Shown here: piece by piece, positions 45,826 through 55,059 of the stretch
Position numbering within the stretch: the stretch's first letter is position 1
Layout: every line of letters begins with the position of its first letter
Origin: Bog-950 sp964615305
GTDB lineage: Bacteria > Bacteroidota > Bacteroidia > Chitinophagales > LD1
Assembly (NCBI GenBank): GCA_964615305.1
Contig: CAZTNA010000016.1
Location: 1 to 64,000, forward strand
Reading direction: 5' to 3'
DNA: 64,000 nucleotides
The notes under the pieces: model-generated
The model's input: the letters and a program-made list of their open reading frames with translations, nothing else
Database searches by the model: none
Told to the model about the DNA's origin: nothing
Position numbers and translations under genes: made by a program

Positions 45826-47256
45826 TTACAGCAAATTCGAAAACTTTCGTTTTGCAAACTGCAACACAGCATCTGACAGCCCCTGATTTAACACATCCTC
45901 AAGAGCTTCAAAAAACAAATCAACCTCCTGTTCAGTTATTACGAGTGCAGGAGAAAAAACAAGCGCTACATGCTGATTAGTTGTAAACAACGCATAGATG
46001 TTATGCCTTATAAACAATTGCTCAGCAACTGCCGCCACAACTATTTTTGCCAGTAAACGATCATCTTTAAACACATTGCCCGGCAACAGCTGCAATAAGC
46101 CGTTTAAGGCATTAAATTTTTCATGGAAAAATATTCCGAACAAAGCACCTGAACCCCGATAGCTATGTATAGTATTCGGAAACCTCAGCGCTAGTTGTTC
46201 TAGCCTCTGCCGGGTTTTGGTTTCAATACAACCACATTTTTTCTCATAGTTTTCATCTACCATTGTATTTATAGTTTCTAAAGCTGTAATACATTCTTCG
46301 CCAAAACCATTATATGTGGTGGTGTGCAGTGTGGCATTTCGCACATCGCCATAAGCCTTTGTGAGTATGTGATGTGCCGATACATACACCGAAACAGAAG
46401 CTTTGCCTCCACCCAACGACTTTGATGTAGCCAACACATCGGGCACAGCAAGTGAGTTCATAAAGTAAAACAACTTACCTGTTTTATACCAACCGCTAAA
46501 CACTTCGTCAAATACAAGTACAATGTTTTCTCTATTACACAAAGCTCTTATTTCTTCTAAAAACTCATTAGAACAGGCTTGTAAAGAGCCTGCTGAAAAT
46601 GGCTCCACTATCAAGGCATATACATCGCTTTCGCCACTCTGCTGCCTTATGGTAGCTAGCAGATTTTTTACTGACTGTATGGAGTTAAATTCAAAAGCGG
46701 CTGCGTCTAACTTTCCCTGATACTTAAAGTGGACCTCTTTAGATCGAGTAATAGCTCCAGCCCCCAGAAGTTTGCCATGAAATGAAATATCAGAATGAAG
46801 CACATATTTTCGCTTGCCTTCGTGATATTTATACGCCATTTTTAAAGCACCTTCTACGGCTTCAGCCCCTGAGTTGCAAAAAAACGAATACTGTAATGGT
46901 GCCGGTAAAAGTTGTGCTATGTTATGGCTAAGGGCAGCCAAGTATGGAGAGAAAACCGTTTTGTGCACTTCCATTTTGTTTTGCTGTTGAAACAGAATGC
47001 GGGCGTTTAGTATTCGTGGATGGTTATGCCCGGTGTTAAGCACGCCAATACCACCTGTAGTGTCAAGAATTTTTTTTCCACTTCGGGTAAACATCCATAC
47101 GCCTTCGGCTCGGTCTATTAGTTCATCACCAATTGAAAAACTAGTAAAAACATCGGCAAGTGCCGGATTAACGTATTGGCGATACATATTCTGCACTTGT
47201 TCGAGTGTTAGTTTATCACAATCGGAAGCAGTAAGTAGAGAAGCCGTTTTTTTCAT
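45826..47256 (-). CDS. class III PLP-dependent aminotransferase
   Basis: A 476-residue fold-type I aminotransferase. The N-terminal active-site region has LDTTGGIGVLNTGHNHPRIL. The phosphate-binding NSGAEAVEGALK is at about 128-139. The PLP-ring Asp250 lies in VFDEVFSGW. The Schiff-base Lys is probably Lys279 in ATSKSLGGGK. Acetylornithine, GABA and sugar-type enzymes share this architecture, so substrate cannot be set. In this context an amino group on a sugar, lipid or polyketide-like precursor is possible. It converges with the GT-C gene at 44043 (1-bp gap) and diverges from the FAD oxidoreductase. Confidence 0.88.
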   Translation of the reverse strand: MKKTASLLTASDCDKLTLEQVQNMYRQYVNPALADVFTSFSIGDELIDRAEGVWMFTRSGKKILDTTGGIGVLNTGHNHPRILNARILFQQQNKMEVHKTVFSPYLAALSHNIAQLLPAPLQYSFFCNSGAEAVEGALKMAYKYHEGKRKYVLHSDISFHGKLLGAGAITRSKEVHFKYQGKLDAAAFEFNSIQSVKNLLATIRQQSGESDVYALIVEPFSAGSLQACSNEFLEEIRALCNRENIVLVFDEVFSGWYKTGKLFYFMNSLAVPDVLATSKSLGGGKASVSVYVSAHHILTKAYGDVRNATLHTTTYNGFGEECITALETINTMVDENYEKKCGCIETKTRQRLEQLALRFPNTIHSYRGSGALFGIFFHEKFNALNGLLQLLPGNVFKDDRLLAKIVVAAVAEQLFIRHNIYALFTTNQHVALVFSPALVITEQEVDLFFEALEDVLNQGLSDAVLQFAKRKFSNLL

Positions 47257-47369
47257 GGGGTAAGAAAACAGAATGAAAATAGTTATTGAACGAATATCAG
47301 CAATGTAAAGCTCGCGACCTGTTGTAACAAAACATATTTTCGTAACGAGTATTTAATACAATACAACTT

Positions 47370-48716
47370 ATGGAAATTGTTACACGAGAACTAACCCACT
47401 ATGCCCGCCATAAAACTGTTACGGGTTTTTATGCTGAACCAACATCAACAAATGAGGTGGCTGAACTAATTCACACAGCGAGGCAACGCAGCCTTCGTGT
47501 TTGCGTAATGGGGGCACAAAACAGCTTCAGCGATATTTTTTTAGCAGAGGGGCAACTGCACATTTCTTTGATGCGCATGAACCAAATTCTACATGTAAAC
47601 CAGCATACTGGCGAAATTGTTGCACAGCCTGGAGTAAGAATTTGGCAACTGCTCCAAGTATTGTTGCCGTATGGTTGGTATCTGACAGGTATAAGCGGTT
47701 CCTACACCGACACTATTGGTGGAATGATTTCTTCTAACAGCCACGGAAAGGATAGTTGGAAAAAAGGAAATTGTGGTAACAATGTTTCCGCACTTAAACT
47801 TCTTACAGCAGATGGTACAATTCAATGCGCGGAAAGAAACACACCCCTGATGAATGCGGTTATTGGAGGATTGGGTATGTTGGGTGTTGTTGTGGAGTTA
47901 AAGCTACAAGCTACCAAGTTGCCATCATTTACCATGCGGTGCAGAGATGCAGTAATTTCAACAAGTGGTATTTCAGCATTTCAATCTGACGCAGATTATA
48001 AATACGCGGTGGTAGATATGGCAAATAGAGGAAAACCACTTACTATAGTAAAAACAGCAAACTTCGATTCTACAATGCCTCCACAACAAATTGTTGTGCC
48101 CGAAGCCAAACCCACTGTATGGGGCATGCATTCTGCTGTGTTTTGGAAAATTTTACGTGTATTCTGGAACCCATACACCTATGCGTATTTTAATGCAACC
48201 ATACGCGCGGCACATCAACAGAATAAAACAGACTATCAGTCAACGCTACTTAATTACTGTTATCCGTGGCGTAAATACCCCGATAACTTTCGGGTACTTT
48301 CGGGCAATTCGTTTAGAGAAGTTCAAGCGCTTTTTTCTTACGAAAATTTTCAGGAAGCAGTAAGACGTGTAACAGAGCTAACTAGGCAATTTGGTATATT
48401 TCCTATTAATGTAAACGTAAAATGGCACCAACCCGAGTCGTTCTATTTGTCATTTAGCGGCCAAGGTCTTTGTTTGCTCACCACTTTCGACTCATCCCTG
48501 CTAGATAACAGCAACGGAAAGAAATTTTTAGAGGCGTATATGCAGTTGATAGATTTGCTTAAAGGTAAAGTGTACCTATCGAAATATTCTTACATGACCA
48601 GCGAACAGGTGCGTAAACAATACCCCCGGTTTGATAACTGGATAAACGTGAAGAGCCAGGCTGACCCGGGCAACATGTTTACGTCTGACAGAGCAAAAAC
48701 TTTGTTGGGGTTATGA
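47370..48716 (+). CDS. DprE1/ALO-like FAD-binding oxidoreductase
   Basis: A 448-residue VAO-type flavoenzyme. The FAD_binding_4 domain includes VCVMGAQNSFSDIFL and TGISGSYTDTIGGMISSN. The block GGMISSNSHGKDSW has a His125 that lines up with the essential His of DprE1 (GGAIACDIHGK in the mycobacterial enzyme). GNNVSALKLLTADG and IGGLGMLGVVVELKL follow, both close to DprE1 and aldonolactone oxidases. DprE1 oxidises decaprenyl-phosphoryl-ribose at C2'. With a UbiA-type phosphoribosyltransferase 9 kb away this role is attractive, but an aldonolactone-oxidase-like role is not excluded. It overlaps the GT-C gene at 48713 by 4 bp. Confidence 0.82.
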   Translation: MEIVTRELTHYARHKTVTGFYAEPTSTNEVAELIHTARQRSLRVCVMGAQNSFSDIFLAEGQLHISLMRMNQILHVNQHTGEIVAQPGVRIWQLLQVLLPYGWYLTGISGSYTDTIGGMISSNSHGKDSWKKGNCGNNVSALKLLTADGTIQCAERNTPLMNAVIGGLGMLGVVVELKLQATKLPSFTMRCRDAVISTSGISAFQSDADYKYAVVDMANRGKPLTIVKTANFDSTMPPQQIVVPEAKPTVWGMHSAVFWKILRVFWNPYTYAYFNATIRAAHQQNKTDYQSTLLNYCYPWRKYPDNFRVLSGNSFREVQALFSYENFQEAVRRVTELTRQFGIFPINVNVKWHQPESFYLSFSGQGLCLLTTFDSSLLDNSNGKKFLEAYMQLIDLLKGKVYLSKYSYMTSEQVRKQYPRFDNWINVKSQADPGNMFTSDRAKTLLGL

Positions 48717-50425
48717 TGCAGCCAACAGTCAAGCGGCTGATGCTAATGTTGTTTGCCATACTTTATGTGGGCAAAGCCATTTTGTTTTTCTCATTTGTTG
48801 ATTGTGGGGTTGATATAAGCGATGAGGGCCAGTTACTCATGGGGTTTCGATACCCTAAAGAGTATTACACGTTTCCGTATTATCAGTTTATTGCCCCACT
48901 ACTTGGTAGTGTGTTGAGTGATATTCTTTTTTCCAGAATGTTGAAGGTGGCTTTAGAAGTAGCTTTTATTTCACTCATCAGTGGAAGTATTTATTTGTGG
49001 CTTACCAGTATTCGACAAGAGTTAAGCGGATGGATGTTGTATGTTGAAATTTGGTTGGCTGCTTCGCTTTCAGCATTCACGTTTGTTTTTGCCCGAGTTA
49101 CATCTTACGATGATTTTGTTGGGGTTTTTCCATCGGTATCGCTGCTGTGTTTGTCGTTTGTTTTGTTTAGGAAAAATGTAAGCACAACTAAGAATATCCT
49201 ACTAAGCGCATCTTGTGGGTTATTTCTTGGGTTCGTGTGTTTTATTAAAGCAACGGTTTTTGTTACAGTGCTTGCAGCATTCGGTTTTGCCATTTGGCGT
49301 TACAAGTATCAACACAGAACACAAATTGTCTTAACGGGTTCTTTCATACTAGCCGGCATAGTACTTGGTTTGTTGATTGGTGTTTGGTTGGTTGGTGGTA
49401 TGCTCATATTGTCAGCAGATTTTGAAGCGATAACAAAAATGTCAAACCTGTCTGCATACAATTTCAAGTTTATGTTAGCCAATTATTGGAAGCGTGATGC
49501 ACCCTATCTGTTTCTGATTTTCATCTCTTGTGCATTTGTTTTTACCCGAGTAGCTAAAGAGAATTCAATGAAGTATTGGTTTTTTTGGTGTTTAATAAAC
49601 CTGTGTTTTGTTATGCTTCTCTATAAAATGGACATTAACTTTGCTGCGGTAGCTGAGCAGCACGTGTATCTGTTTTTGATTTTTACTATCGCTTCAGCTT
49701 TTGGTTGTTTTGTGTTGCAACCTAACGGCATATGTAGCAAGAGAAATATTGCCGTTATTCTTTTTTGGTGTTTCCCTTTTTTGCTGGCAGCCGGTACGGC
49801 TAATTCTGTTTTTGAGAATTCTTCTTTGTATATGGCTGTGTTTTTGTGTTTAGCTTATGTGAGTGCAGCCTATTGGTTTCCTGAGAGGGGGTTCAGATAT
49901 TTTATTGTGCTTGTGGTATTAACTACAGGGTACTTTGTGCACACGCAAATATTTCATCCTTATGGTTTGCCGACAAACATTTTAAAGCAAAATCAAGTGG
50001 CATTACTTGCAGATAACAGAATAGTGACAGACAGTTTATCTGCTTCCTTTTTCAACCAAATCTACACTGATCTGCAATTGGAGGGATATAAAAAGGGAGA
50101 CGAGATAATTGCTTTGGATGCGCTAACGGGGATTGCAGCAACAGTTGGAGCAAAAATGCCCCTCACAATGCAGTGGGTGAATGGTAGCGACAATCTCAAT
50201 TGTTACTTCACAGAAAAATTTAGGTACGAGAATCAAAAAGCTTTTCTTGTAACAGGTCAACGAGTTTCACCACAGCTACAAAATTGTTTAAGCAATACAC
50301 TCAATTTTCCTGATAAATATAAATTGGTTAGCGTTATTGCTAACCCCTATAAGCAAACATTCAAAATTCACTATGGAGCAGAGCTGAGTGATTCTGTTAA
50401 GATTTATGCTCCGGTAGCACGCTAA
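48713..50425 (+). CDS. GT-C-type membrane protein (paralogue B)
   Basis: A 570-residue protein with about eleven membrane segments and a soluble C-terminal part. The first loop is CGVDISDEGQLLMGFRYP, with the acidic pair Asp37-Glu38. It is related along its length to the protein at 44043. It is coupled by ATGA to the DprE1-like flavoenzyme, which supports use of a polyprenyl-phosphate pentose donor. Two adjacent ATG codons open it. Its stop overlaps the converging acetyltransferase stop by 4 bp. Confidence 0.7.
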   Translation: MMQPTVKRLMLMLFAILYVGKAILFFSFVDCGVDISDEGQLLMGFRYPKEYYTFPYYQFIAPLLGSVLSDILFSRMLKVALEVAFISLISGSIYLWLTSIRQELSGWMLYVEIWLAASLSAFTFVFARVTSYDDFVGVFPSVSLLCLSFVLFRKNVSTTKNILLSASCGLFLGFVCFIKATVFVTVLAAFGFAIWRYKYQHRTQIVLTGSFILAGIVLGLLIGVWLVGGMLILSADFEAITKMSNLSAYNFKFMLANYWKRDAPYLFLIFISCAFVFTRVAKENSMKYWFFWCLINLCFVMLLYKMDINFAAVAEQHVYLFLIFTIASAFGCFVLQPNGICSKRNIAVILFWCFPFLLAAGTANSVFENSSLYMAVFLCLAYVSAAYWFPERGFRYFIVLVVLTTGYFVHTQIFHPYGLPTNILKQNQVALLADNRIVTDSLSASFFNQIYTDLQLEGYKKGDEIIALDALTGIAATVGAKMPLTMQWVNGSDNLNCYFTEKFRYENQKAFLVTGQRVSPQLQNCLSNTLNFPDKYKLVSVIANPYKQTFKIHYGAELSDSVKIYAPVAR

Positions 50426-51402
50426 GAAAATATGTATTGCTGAGCCGTTAGCTCGTTGTTGTAGTAAAAGCTTAGTACCACAAGCCTTTCTTTGGCAACT
50501 TTGTAAGTGATAGTATGTGTGGGTTTTAGTTTTGTGTTGCCCCAAAAAGAAGTGTGATATACATCAGTCATCTTCATTACAGCCATTGACTCAGCTACTA
50601 GTTGTTGTGTTGTTTTCTGGCCTTTGTTGATTGCCTTCAATCCATTACTTTGAGTAACAGATATGCAGGGAAGCAAAAAAATATTCAAATAGCTGCTTTC
50701 AGGTATAGCTCCATTTTTGGTTACATTCTGCTGACTGTAAATATTCTGGTACTGAACATCATTATAAAATGATTTTACCCCTCGTTTCCGGCATTCAATT
50801 TCTATAATATCTAAAAGCAGAGATGAAAATCCCTTTGAGCGATATGCCGGTAACACGCCATACCAAATGCCTTCGAAACCGGCAGGCAAAAACTGCCCGC
50901 AAACAAAACCTATAAACACCTTACCCTTCTTCAACAACCATATTTTTTTGTCAGAAGTTGATTGGCTGCTAAACTGCAGGTAATAACTCACTGCCATTTT
51001 TTTTTCAGTTGCGCTACTTACCAACACCCTGTATAGAGGATGTGTGTAGTTAATACCAGTTGTGTTGTCAAAAATTTCTTCAAGCATTTGCTTAAAGATT
51101 GTTCTTCTTCCGGTTGAATATTGCTCATAACTAAATCCGGCAGGTAGTTTCGTCAGGGTATTTCCTGTGTATGTTTTTTTGTTGCGGTATAAAATACTGT
51201 TTACAAAATATGGAAACCCCAATTTGTTTAGCGCAGCAAACACGTCAGCGTTTAGTGCATTTACTTTTAGTTTAACTAAATCCAAATTTTGCCCTATAAT
51301 GAGTTTCCGTAGAGGTGCAATATTTTCCAGGCGTTCAATTCTGCCTCTGCCCGTTTGTAATCCCGATTGCTTCGATTCGTTTTCTGAATAAAATACTTGC
51401 AT
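50422..51402 (-). CDS. GNAT-fold acetyltransferase-like protein
   Basis: A 326-residue protein. The region around residues 165-215 fits a GNAT fold: a strand FIGFVCGQF, then GIWYGVLPAYRSKGFSSLLLDIIE, where R-S-K-G-F-S matches the acetyl-CoA-binding R/Q-x-x-G-x-G/A motif. The N-terminal ~120 residues look like a second, degenerate GNAT-like half. Substrate is unknown; N-acylation of an amino sugar or similar precursor would fit the neighbouring aminotransferase. It starts 11 bp after the SGNH gene ends on the same strand, so it may be the last gene of that operon (GT-C, SGNH, GNAT). Confidence 0.72.
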   Translation of the reverse strand: MQVFYSENESKQSGLQTGRGRIERLENIAPLRKLIIGQNLDLVKLKVNALNADVFAALNKLGFPYFVNSILYRNKKTYTGNTLTKLPAGFSYEQYSTGRRTIFKQMLEEIFDNTTGINYTHPLYRVLVSSATEKKMAVSYYLQFSSQSTSDKKIWLLKKGKVFIGFVCGQFLPAGFEGIWYGVLPAYRSKGFSSLLLDIIEIECRKRGVKSFYNDVQYQNIYSQQNVTKNGAIPESSYLNIFLLPCISVTQSNGLKAINKGQKTTQQLVAESMAVMKMTDVYHTSFWGNTKLKPTHTITYKVAKERLVVLSFYYNNELTAQQYIFS

Positions 51403-51413
51403 GTTGTTGATGG

Positions 51414-53258
51414 TTATAGTGTATCGTTCACAATTTTTAGAAACGGAAACGTACGCCTGATATTATTTTTATACAACACCAGATTAAAACCAGCTGAGCC
51501 ATTTGTCATACTATCAGCAGGTAAATATTCAGCATTATTCATTCGACATCTCATAACAGCATCATTAAGATCTGGCGAATAAACCGGACAGCTCAATAGA
51601 GTTTTATCAGGAAAATTTTCAGTTAAAAAATACGAAACGTGATCTACCGTTAAATGGTAAGCATCAGCACTTGCCACCAGGCGGGCTGCACTTTTCTTTA
51701 CAGGTATGGCAAATTCATTTTTGCTAACAGATATATGTACCTGTGGTGTTTCTTTGTCGGCATAAAACAATAATCGAAAGTCGCTCAATAAGTTTTGGTA
51801 ACCCTCTTTAAATTGCAGCCAAAAGCCATGCTGCATAAAACTGTTTCTAAACAACTGAACTTGATACATGCGTGGTGCAACTGCTTTTACCAAGCCAATT
51901 GGAAACCTCTCTGTTGATTGATGGTTACTTGCAGAAAAAAATACGGTGTCATTATTGCTAACAGACTCTTTAATATTTATGAAAGATAAGTCGCTAAAAG
52001 CTTGATTAAGCAGAAGCAGATTAGAAATATTAGGGCTGGAGAGTTGTACCGCACTTGCAAAGTCGGGTTCGCGGTTCCAGTCTTCATCACTTATTTCTGT
52101 TGGTGCTGCAGTATAAAGTTGATGAATAATTGAACCGCCAATTTCAAAAGCTAAACTATCAAAAGGCTCATTGCTGTTAAAGACGTGATTAAAGTTTGAC
52201 TCAAATTTAAGATACGTTGTCGGAAGGTTTTGTTCGTTTAAAACACTATAAAGTTCATCTGCATAGCATTGATTTCCCAACGGGCTGTTGTGCCAGCTTG
52301 TAGAGGTATATAGTGAAGTTGACCGGCTACGTGTTTGGTAGTAATGGCTTTGGTAAAAAACTACGTTTCCTTGTGGCTGAAATTTATCTTTCAGGGCAAA
52401 ACTGTGTTCATCGTTGCAGATTACCACCAATTTTTTTGCGTTGCTGCCTATCTTTTTCAAGAGCCCTTCATATAATTCTTGCGTTTCTTCAATCAAACTA
52501 CTTAATGATCTTGTAGGATTTCTGTAATAAAATGGGTTAAACTGTAAACCAAGAGGCAGCAAAAACCCGGTAGGCTTGTAGTCGTACCGCAAGTAATTTT
52601 TATCAGGCACAAGCGAGTAGTAGTTACTGTAGGCTGCGGCCAATGTAGTGTCTTTGTATTCTATGAGTTGAATACTGTCAGCGGTGGTAATGTAGCGCGC
52701 ATGCAATGGGCCATAATTATTGTATAAACGGAAACTGAGGTCGCGCGTAAAGTGGTACATGAAAAACGAATTGACAACCACTACGTCTAAATCATATTTT
52801 TTGCCGGCATATTCGTAAAGCATACACATTTGCCCCAAACTATAGCCACCCGTTCCAAAACTTATTACTTCTACACTGTCATAGCCCTCGCGCCTGTACT
52901 TCTGTTGTAAGAGTGATGCAAAATCATGCCTTGGCGACACATCAAACGCCTCGGTAAACGAACAACCGAATATGCCAATACGAAATACGCCTGGCTTTTT
53001 TAACGTATCATAATGCAGATAACTGGTGCTTGATAACCCATCATGAATCTTATGAACCCACCCCAAATTCAAAACTTGCTGTTGATTTGAAAACGGGTAT
53101 CCTGCAATTGTTTTTTCTACTGAAAAATAGCTATAGCCCTGTTGTTTTTTTACCGAACGCAAAAAGAAAAAATAGAAAATGCACAAGCACAACAATAAGG
53201 TCATTGCCACTATCAGCAATTTAAATCTCCCGGTGTTTTTTTGTTCTGCTGCTGTCAT
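51414..53258 (-). CDS. membrane-anchored SGNH-hydrolase-like protein
   Basis: A 614-residue protein with one membrane segment (about 12-34) and a large periplasmic part. The SGNH nucleophile block is IGIFGCSFTEAFDV with Ser100. A glycine block SFGTGGYSLGQM and an N-x-FFMYHF segment follow. The Asp/His block is less clear than in the other three members (candidate FESNFNHVFNSNEP). The C-terminal ~180 residues form an extra domain with no known match. It is coupled by ATGA to the GT-C gene before it (53255-55000), so it probably acts on the glycan that enzyme builds. Confidence 0.68.
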   Translation of the reverse strand: MTAAEQKNTGRFKLLIVAMTLLLCLCIFYFFFLRSVKKQQGYSYFSVEKTIAGYPFSNQQQVLNLGWVHKIHDGLSSTSYLHYDTLKKPGVFRIGIFGCSFTEAFDVSPRHDFASLLQQKYRREGYDSVEVISFGTGGYSLGQMCMLYEYAGKKYDLDVVVVNSFFMYHFTRDLSFRLYNNYGPLHARYITTADSIQLIEYKDTTLAAAYSNYYSLVPDKNYLRYDYKPTGFLLPLGLQFNPFYYRNPTRSLSSLIEETQELYEGLLKKIGSNAKKLVVICNDEHSFALKDKFQPQGNVVFYQSHYYQTRSRSTSLYTSTSWHNSPLGNQCYADELYSVLNEQNLPTTYLKFESNFNHVFNSNEPFDSLAFEIGGSIIHQLYTAAPTEISDEDWNREPDFASAVQLSSPNISNLLLLNQAFSDLSFINIKESVSNNDTVFFSASNHQSTERFPIGLVKAVAPRMYQVQLFRNSFMQHGFWLQFKEGYQNLLSDFRLLFYADKETPQVHISVSKNEFAIPVKKSAARLVASADAYHLTVDHVSYFLTENFPDKTLLSCPVYSPDLNDAVMRCRMNNAEYLPADSMTNGSAGFNLVLYKNNIRRTFPFLKIVNDTL

Positions 53259-55000
53259 GGCTTGCTTAACGATTCTTCGAAAGTATTAATGCGATAATAA
53301 GCCAAAGATTTATGGTTGTAGTTGTTTTGTTTTATGTTGGTATATGAAGCATCGGAAATTTTGATGAAGCTAACTTGTGTGTTGTAAACTATGCGCAGGT
53401 ATCGTTGCCATAAACTAATTTTCTCTTCGCTGGCAATTATTACTACCCGCTGATTATTGTGCCATAAATACTTGACAAACGAACGGAAGCTAACCCCACC
53501 GCAGTTAATAAGTAACCAGGTTTCAAATTCACGATAGTAAGTCGTGTATCCTGCATCATAACCAAGCACCGTATTGTTACTGGTTAGGTGTTCTGTTTGT
53601 AATGGCGAGTTGTTTACTAAGGTTAAAGTGGATTCTAAGCCAGGAACTAATATTTGATTTTGAAACATGCTGTCTATCTCATGTCTTAGTTTGGCACTTT
53701 CATAAATAGCGGTTTTCTGTTCTTGGTTGCTTTGCTTGTAGTAGGTGTGCTTCCAGGTGCAGCCCAATACAAGTAACAATAAAACACCAAAATTTACTGT
53801 TGTAAAAACTACCGGTCGTTTGTTTGTAACAGAGTGCGTGCAACCCACCACAAATACAAAACTTAGCAACGTATCAATAATCACTACCGAGTGAAAAAGA
53901 CGAAACTCAAATTTTAGCAGTATGCATATTACACTAAAAAAAAGGGCAAGTAATAGTTTGTATAGCACAAAGCCCATCATTTTATTTCGCTCTGTACAAG
54001 TCAGTCCTATTGCTGCAAGCAACAGTAAAAGGTTTAATGCACACACGGGTAACAAACGGTTGCAAACACCATCCTTTAACCCTTGTAGATACATGTTTGT
54101 TTTAAACAGAATCTGATTTTTTTCAATACCCGCTATTGGCTGTTTAGATGTAATGGTTTTTAAATAAGCAGGTGCAAACTGTTCTTTATCCCAAACAAAC
54201 CATTGTTGCATACACTCTTGCTTTACTGAGTCGGAGGCAGAAAGTACAGGTTCCTTTTTAGATAAATAAGTGTCGTAGTACGTAAAGAAATACGACTCGT
54301 TTGTAAGAAATTCTTTTTGCGAATTACCACCAGTAAAGTAAATTACAAAGTAAACCACACCGTACAACGCGGCAACTCTGACTAACAGATTGGTAGCTTT
54401 CCACAAATTGTTTCCGCATAAGAACAGAAACAAAAAAACACTTATAAGAGCAACAAGCGTTACTTCATTTTGAATTAGCACAGCAACAACTAAACACAAC
54501 CAACTAATAAACTGCGCTATCTCTTTCAGCCACTTGTTTTTTACGCCAGGTGCTATAAAGTACAAGTAAATAACTGCAGCTGCCGCGCTTATCATGCATG
54601 AGCAGGCAATAGATAGATAAAATAGTGCTTCAGAAAAAACAAGAAACACAAAAAGAGTTGCAACAAATAGTTGCCCCCCCCAACCAATACCATTAGTTTT
54701 AAGTTTTAGTACCAATATTTTTACACCTACCCCAACCGCAAACAAATGCAGAAACACAAGCAGCCCGCCTACCCACGGTACCTTTGGCAGAAAACTCAAA
54801 AGGAAAGAAAGAGGTTTTGCTAATCCTATAAAGTAAAGAAACAAGTTGCTAATTGGCATACCTGTAAAATCTCCCCGAAGCAAGGCTGTTCGGTAGGCAA
54901 TGTCGCGTGTATCGTCATACATGCCGTATAACTGAATAAATACAAACGCATACAACAACACAAAAACAAAAATTTTCAGTCGGTATATTTTTTCAACCAT
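53255..55000 (-). CDS. GT-C-type membrane protein
   Basis: A 581-residue protein with about eleven membrane segments and a C-terminal soluble domain. The ATG at 55000 is used; the GTG one codon earlier gives the same protein. The first loop begins GMYDDTRDIAYRTALLRGD, with an acidic pair at about 29-30, as in the other GT-C-like proteins here. It leads an operon with the SGNH-like gene (ATGA overlap) and perhaps the GNAT gene. Divergent from the hydroxylase gene at 55060 across only 59 bp. Confidence 0.67.
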   Translation of the reverse strand: MVEKIYRLKIFVFVLLYAFVFIQLYGMYDDTRDIAYRTALLRGDFTGMPISNLFLYFIGLAKPLSFLLSFLPKVPWVGGLLVFLHLFAVGVGVKILVLKLKTNGIGWGGQLFVATLFVFLVFSEALFYLSIACSCMISAAAAVIYLYFIAPGVKNKWLKEIAQFISWLCLVVAVLIQNEVTLVALISVFLFLFLCGNNLWKATNLLVRVAALYGVVYFVIYFTGGNSQKEFLTNESYFFTYYDTYLSKKEPVLSASDSVKQECMQQWFVWDKEQFAPAYLKTITSKQPIAGIEKNQILFKTNMYLQGLKDGVCNRLLPVCALNLLLLLAAIGLTCTERNKMMGFVLYKLLLALFFSVICILLKFEFRLFHSVVIIDTLLSFVFVVGCTHSVTNKRPVVFTTVNFGVLLLLVLGCTWKHTYYKQSNQEQKTAIYESAKLRHEIDSMFQNQILVPGLESTLTLVNNSPLQTEHLTSNNTVLGYDAGYTTYYREFETWLLINCGGVSFRSFVKYLWHNNQRVVIIASEEKISLWQRYLRIVYNTQVSFIKISDASYTNIKQNNYNHKSLAYYRINTFEESLSKP

Positions 55001-55059
55001 CACACAAGCAGGTTCAAGTTTAATTTATTTTACTCTTGTATTATTTAGAATTTAACCAA

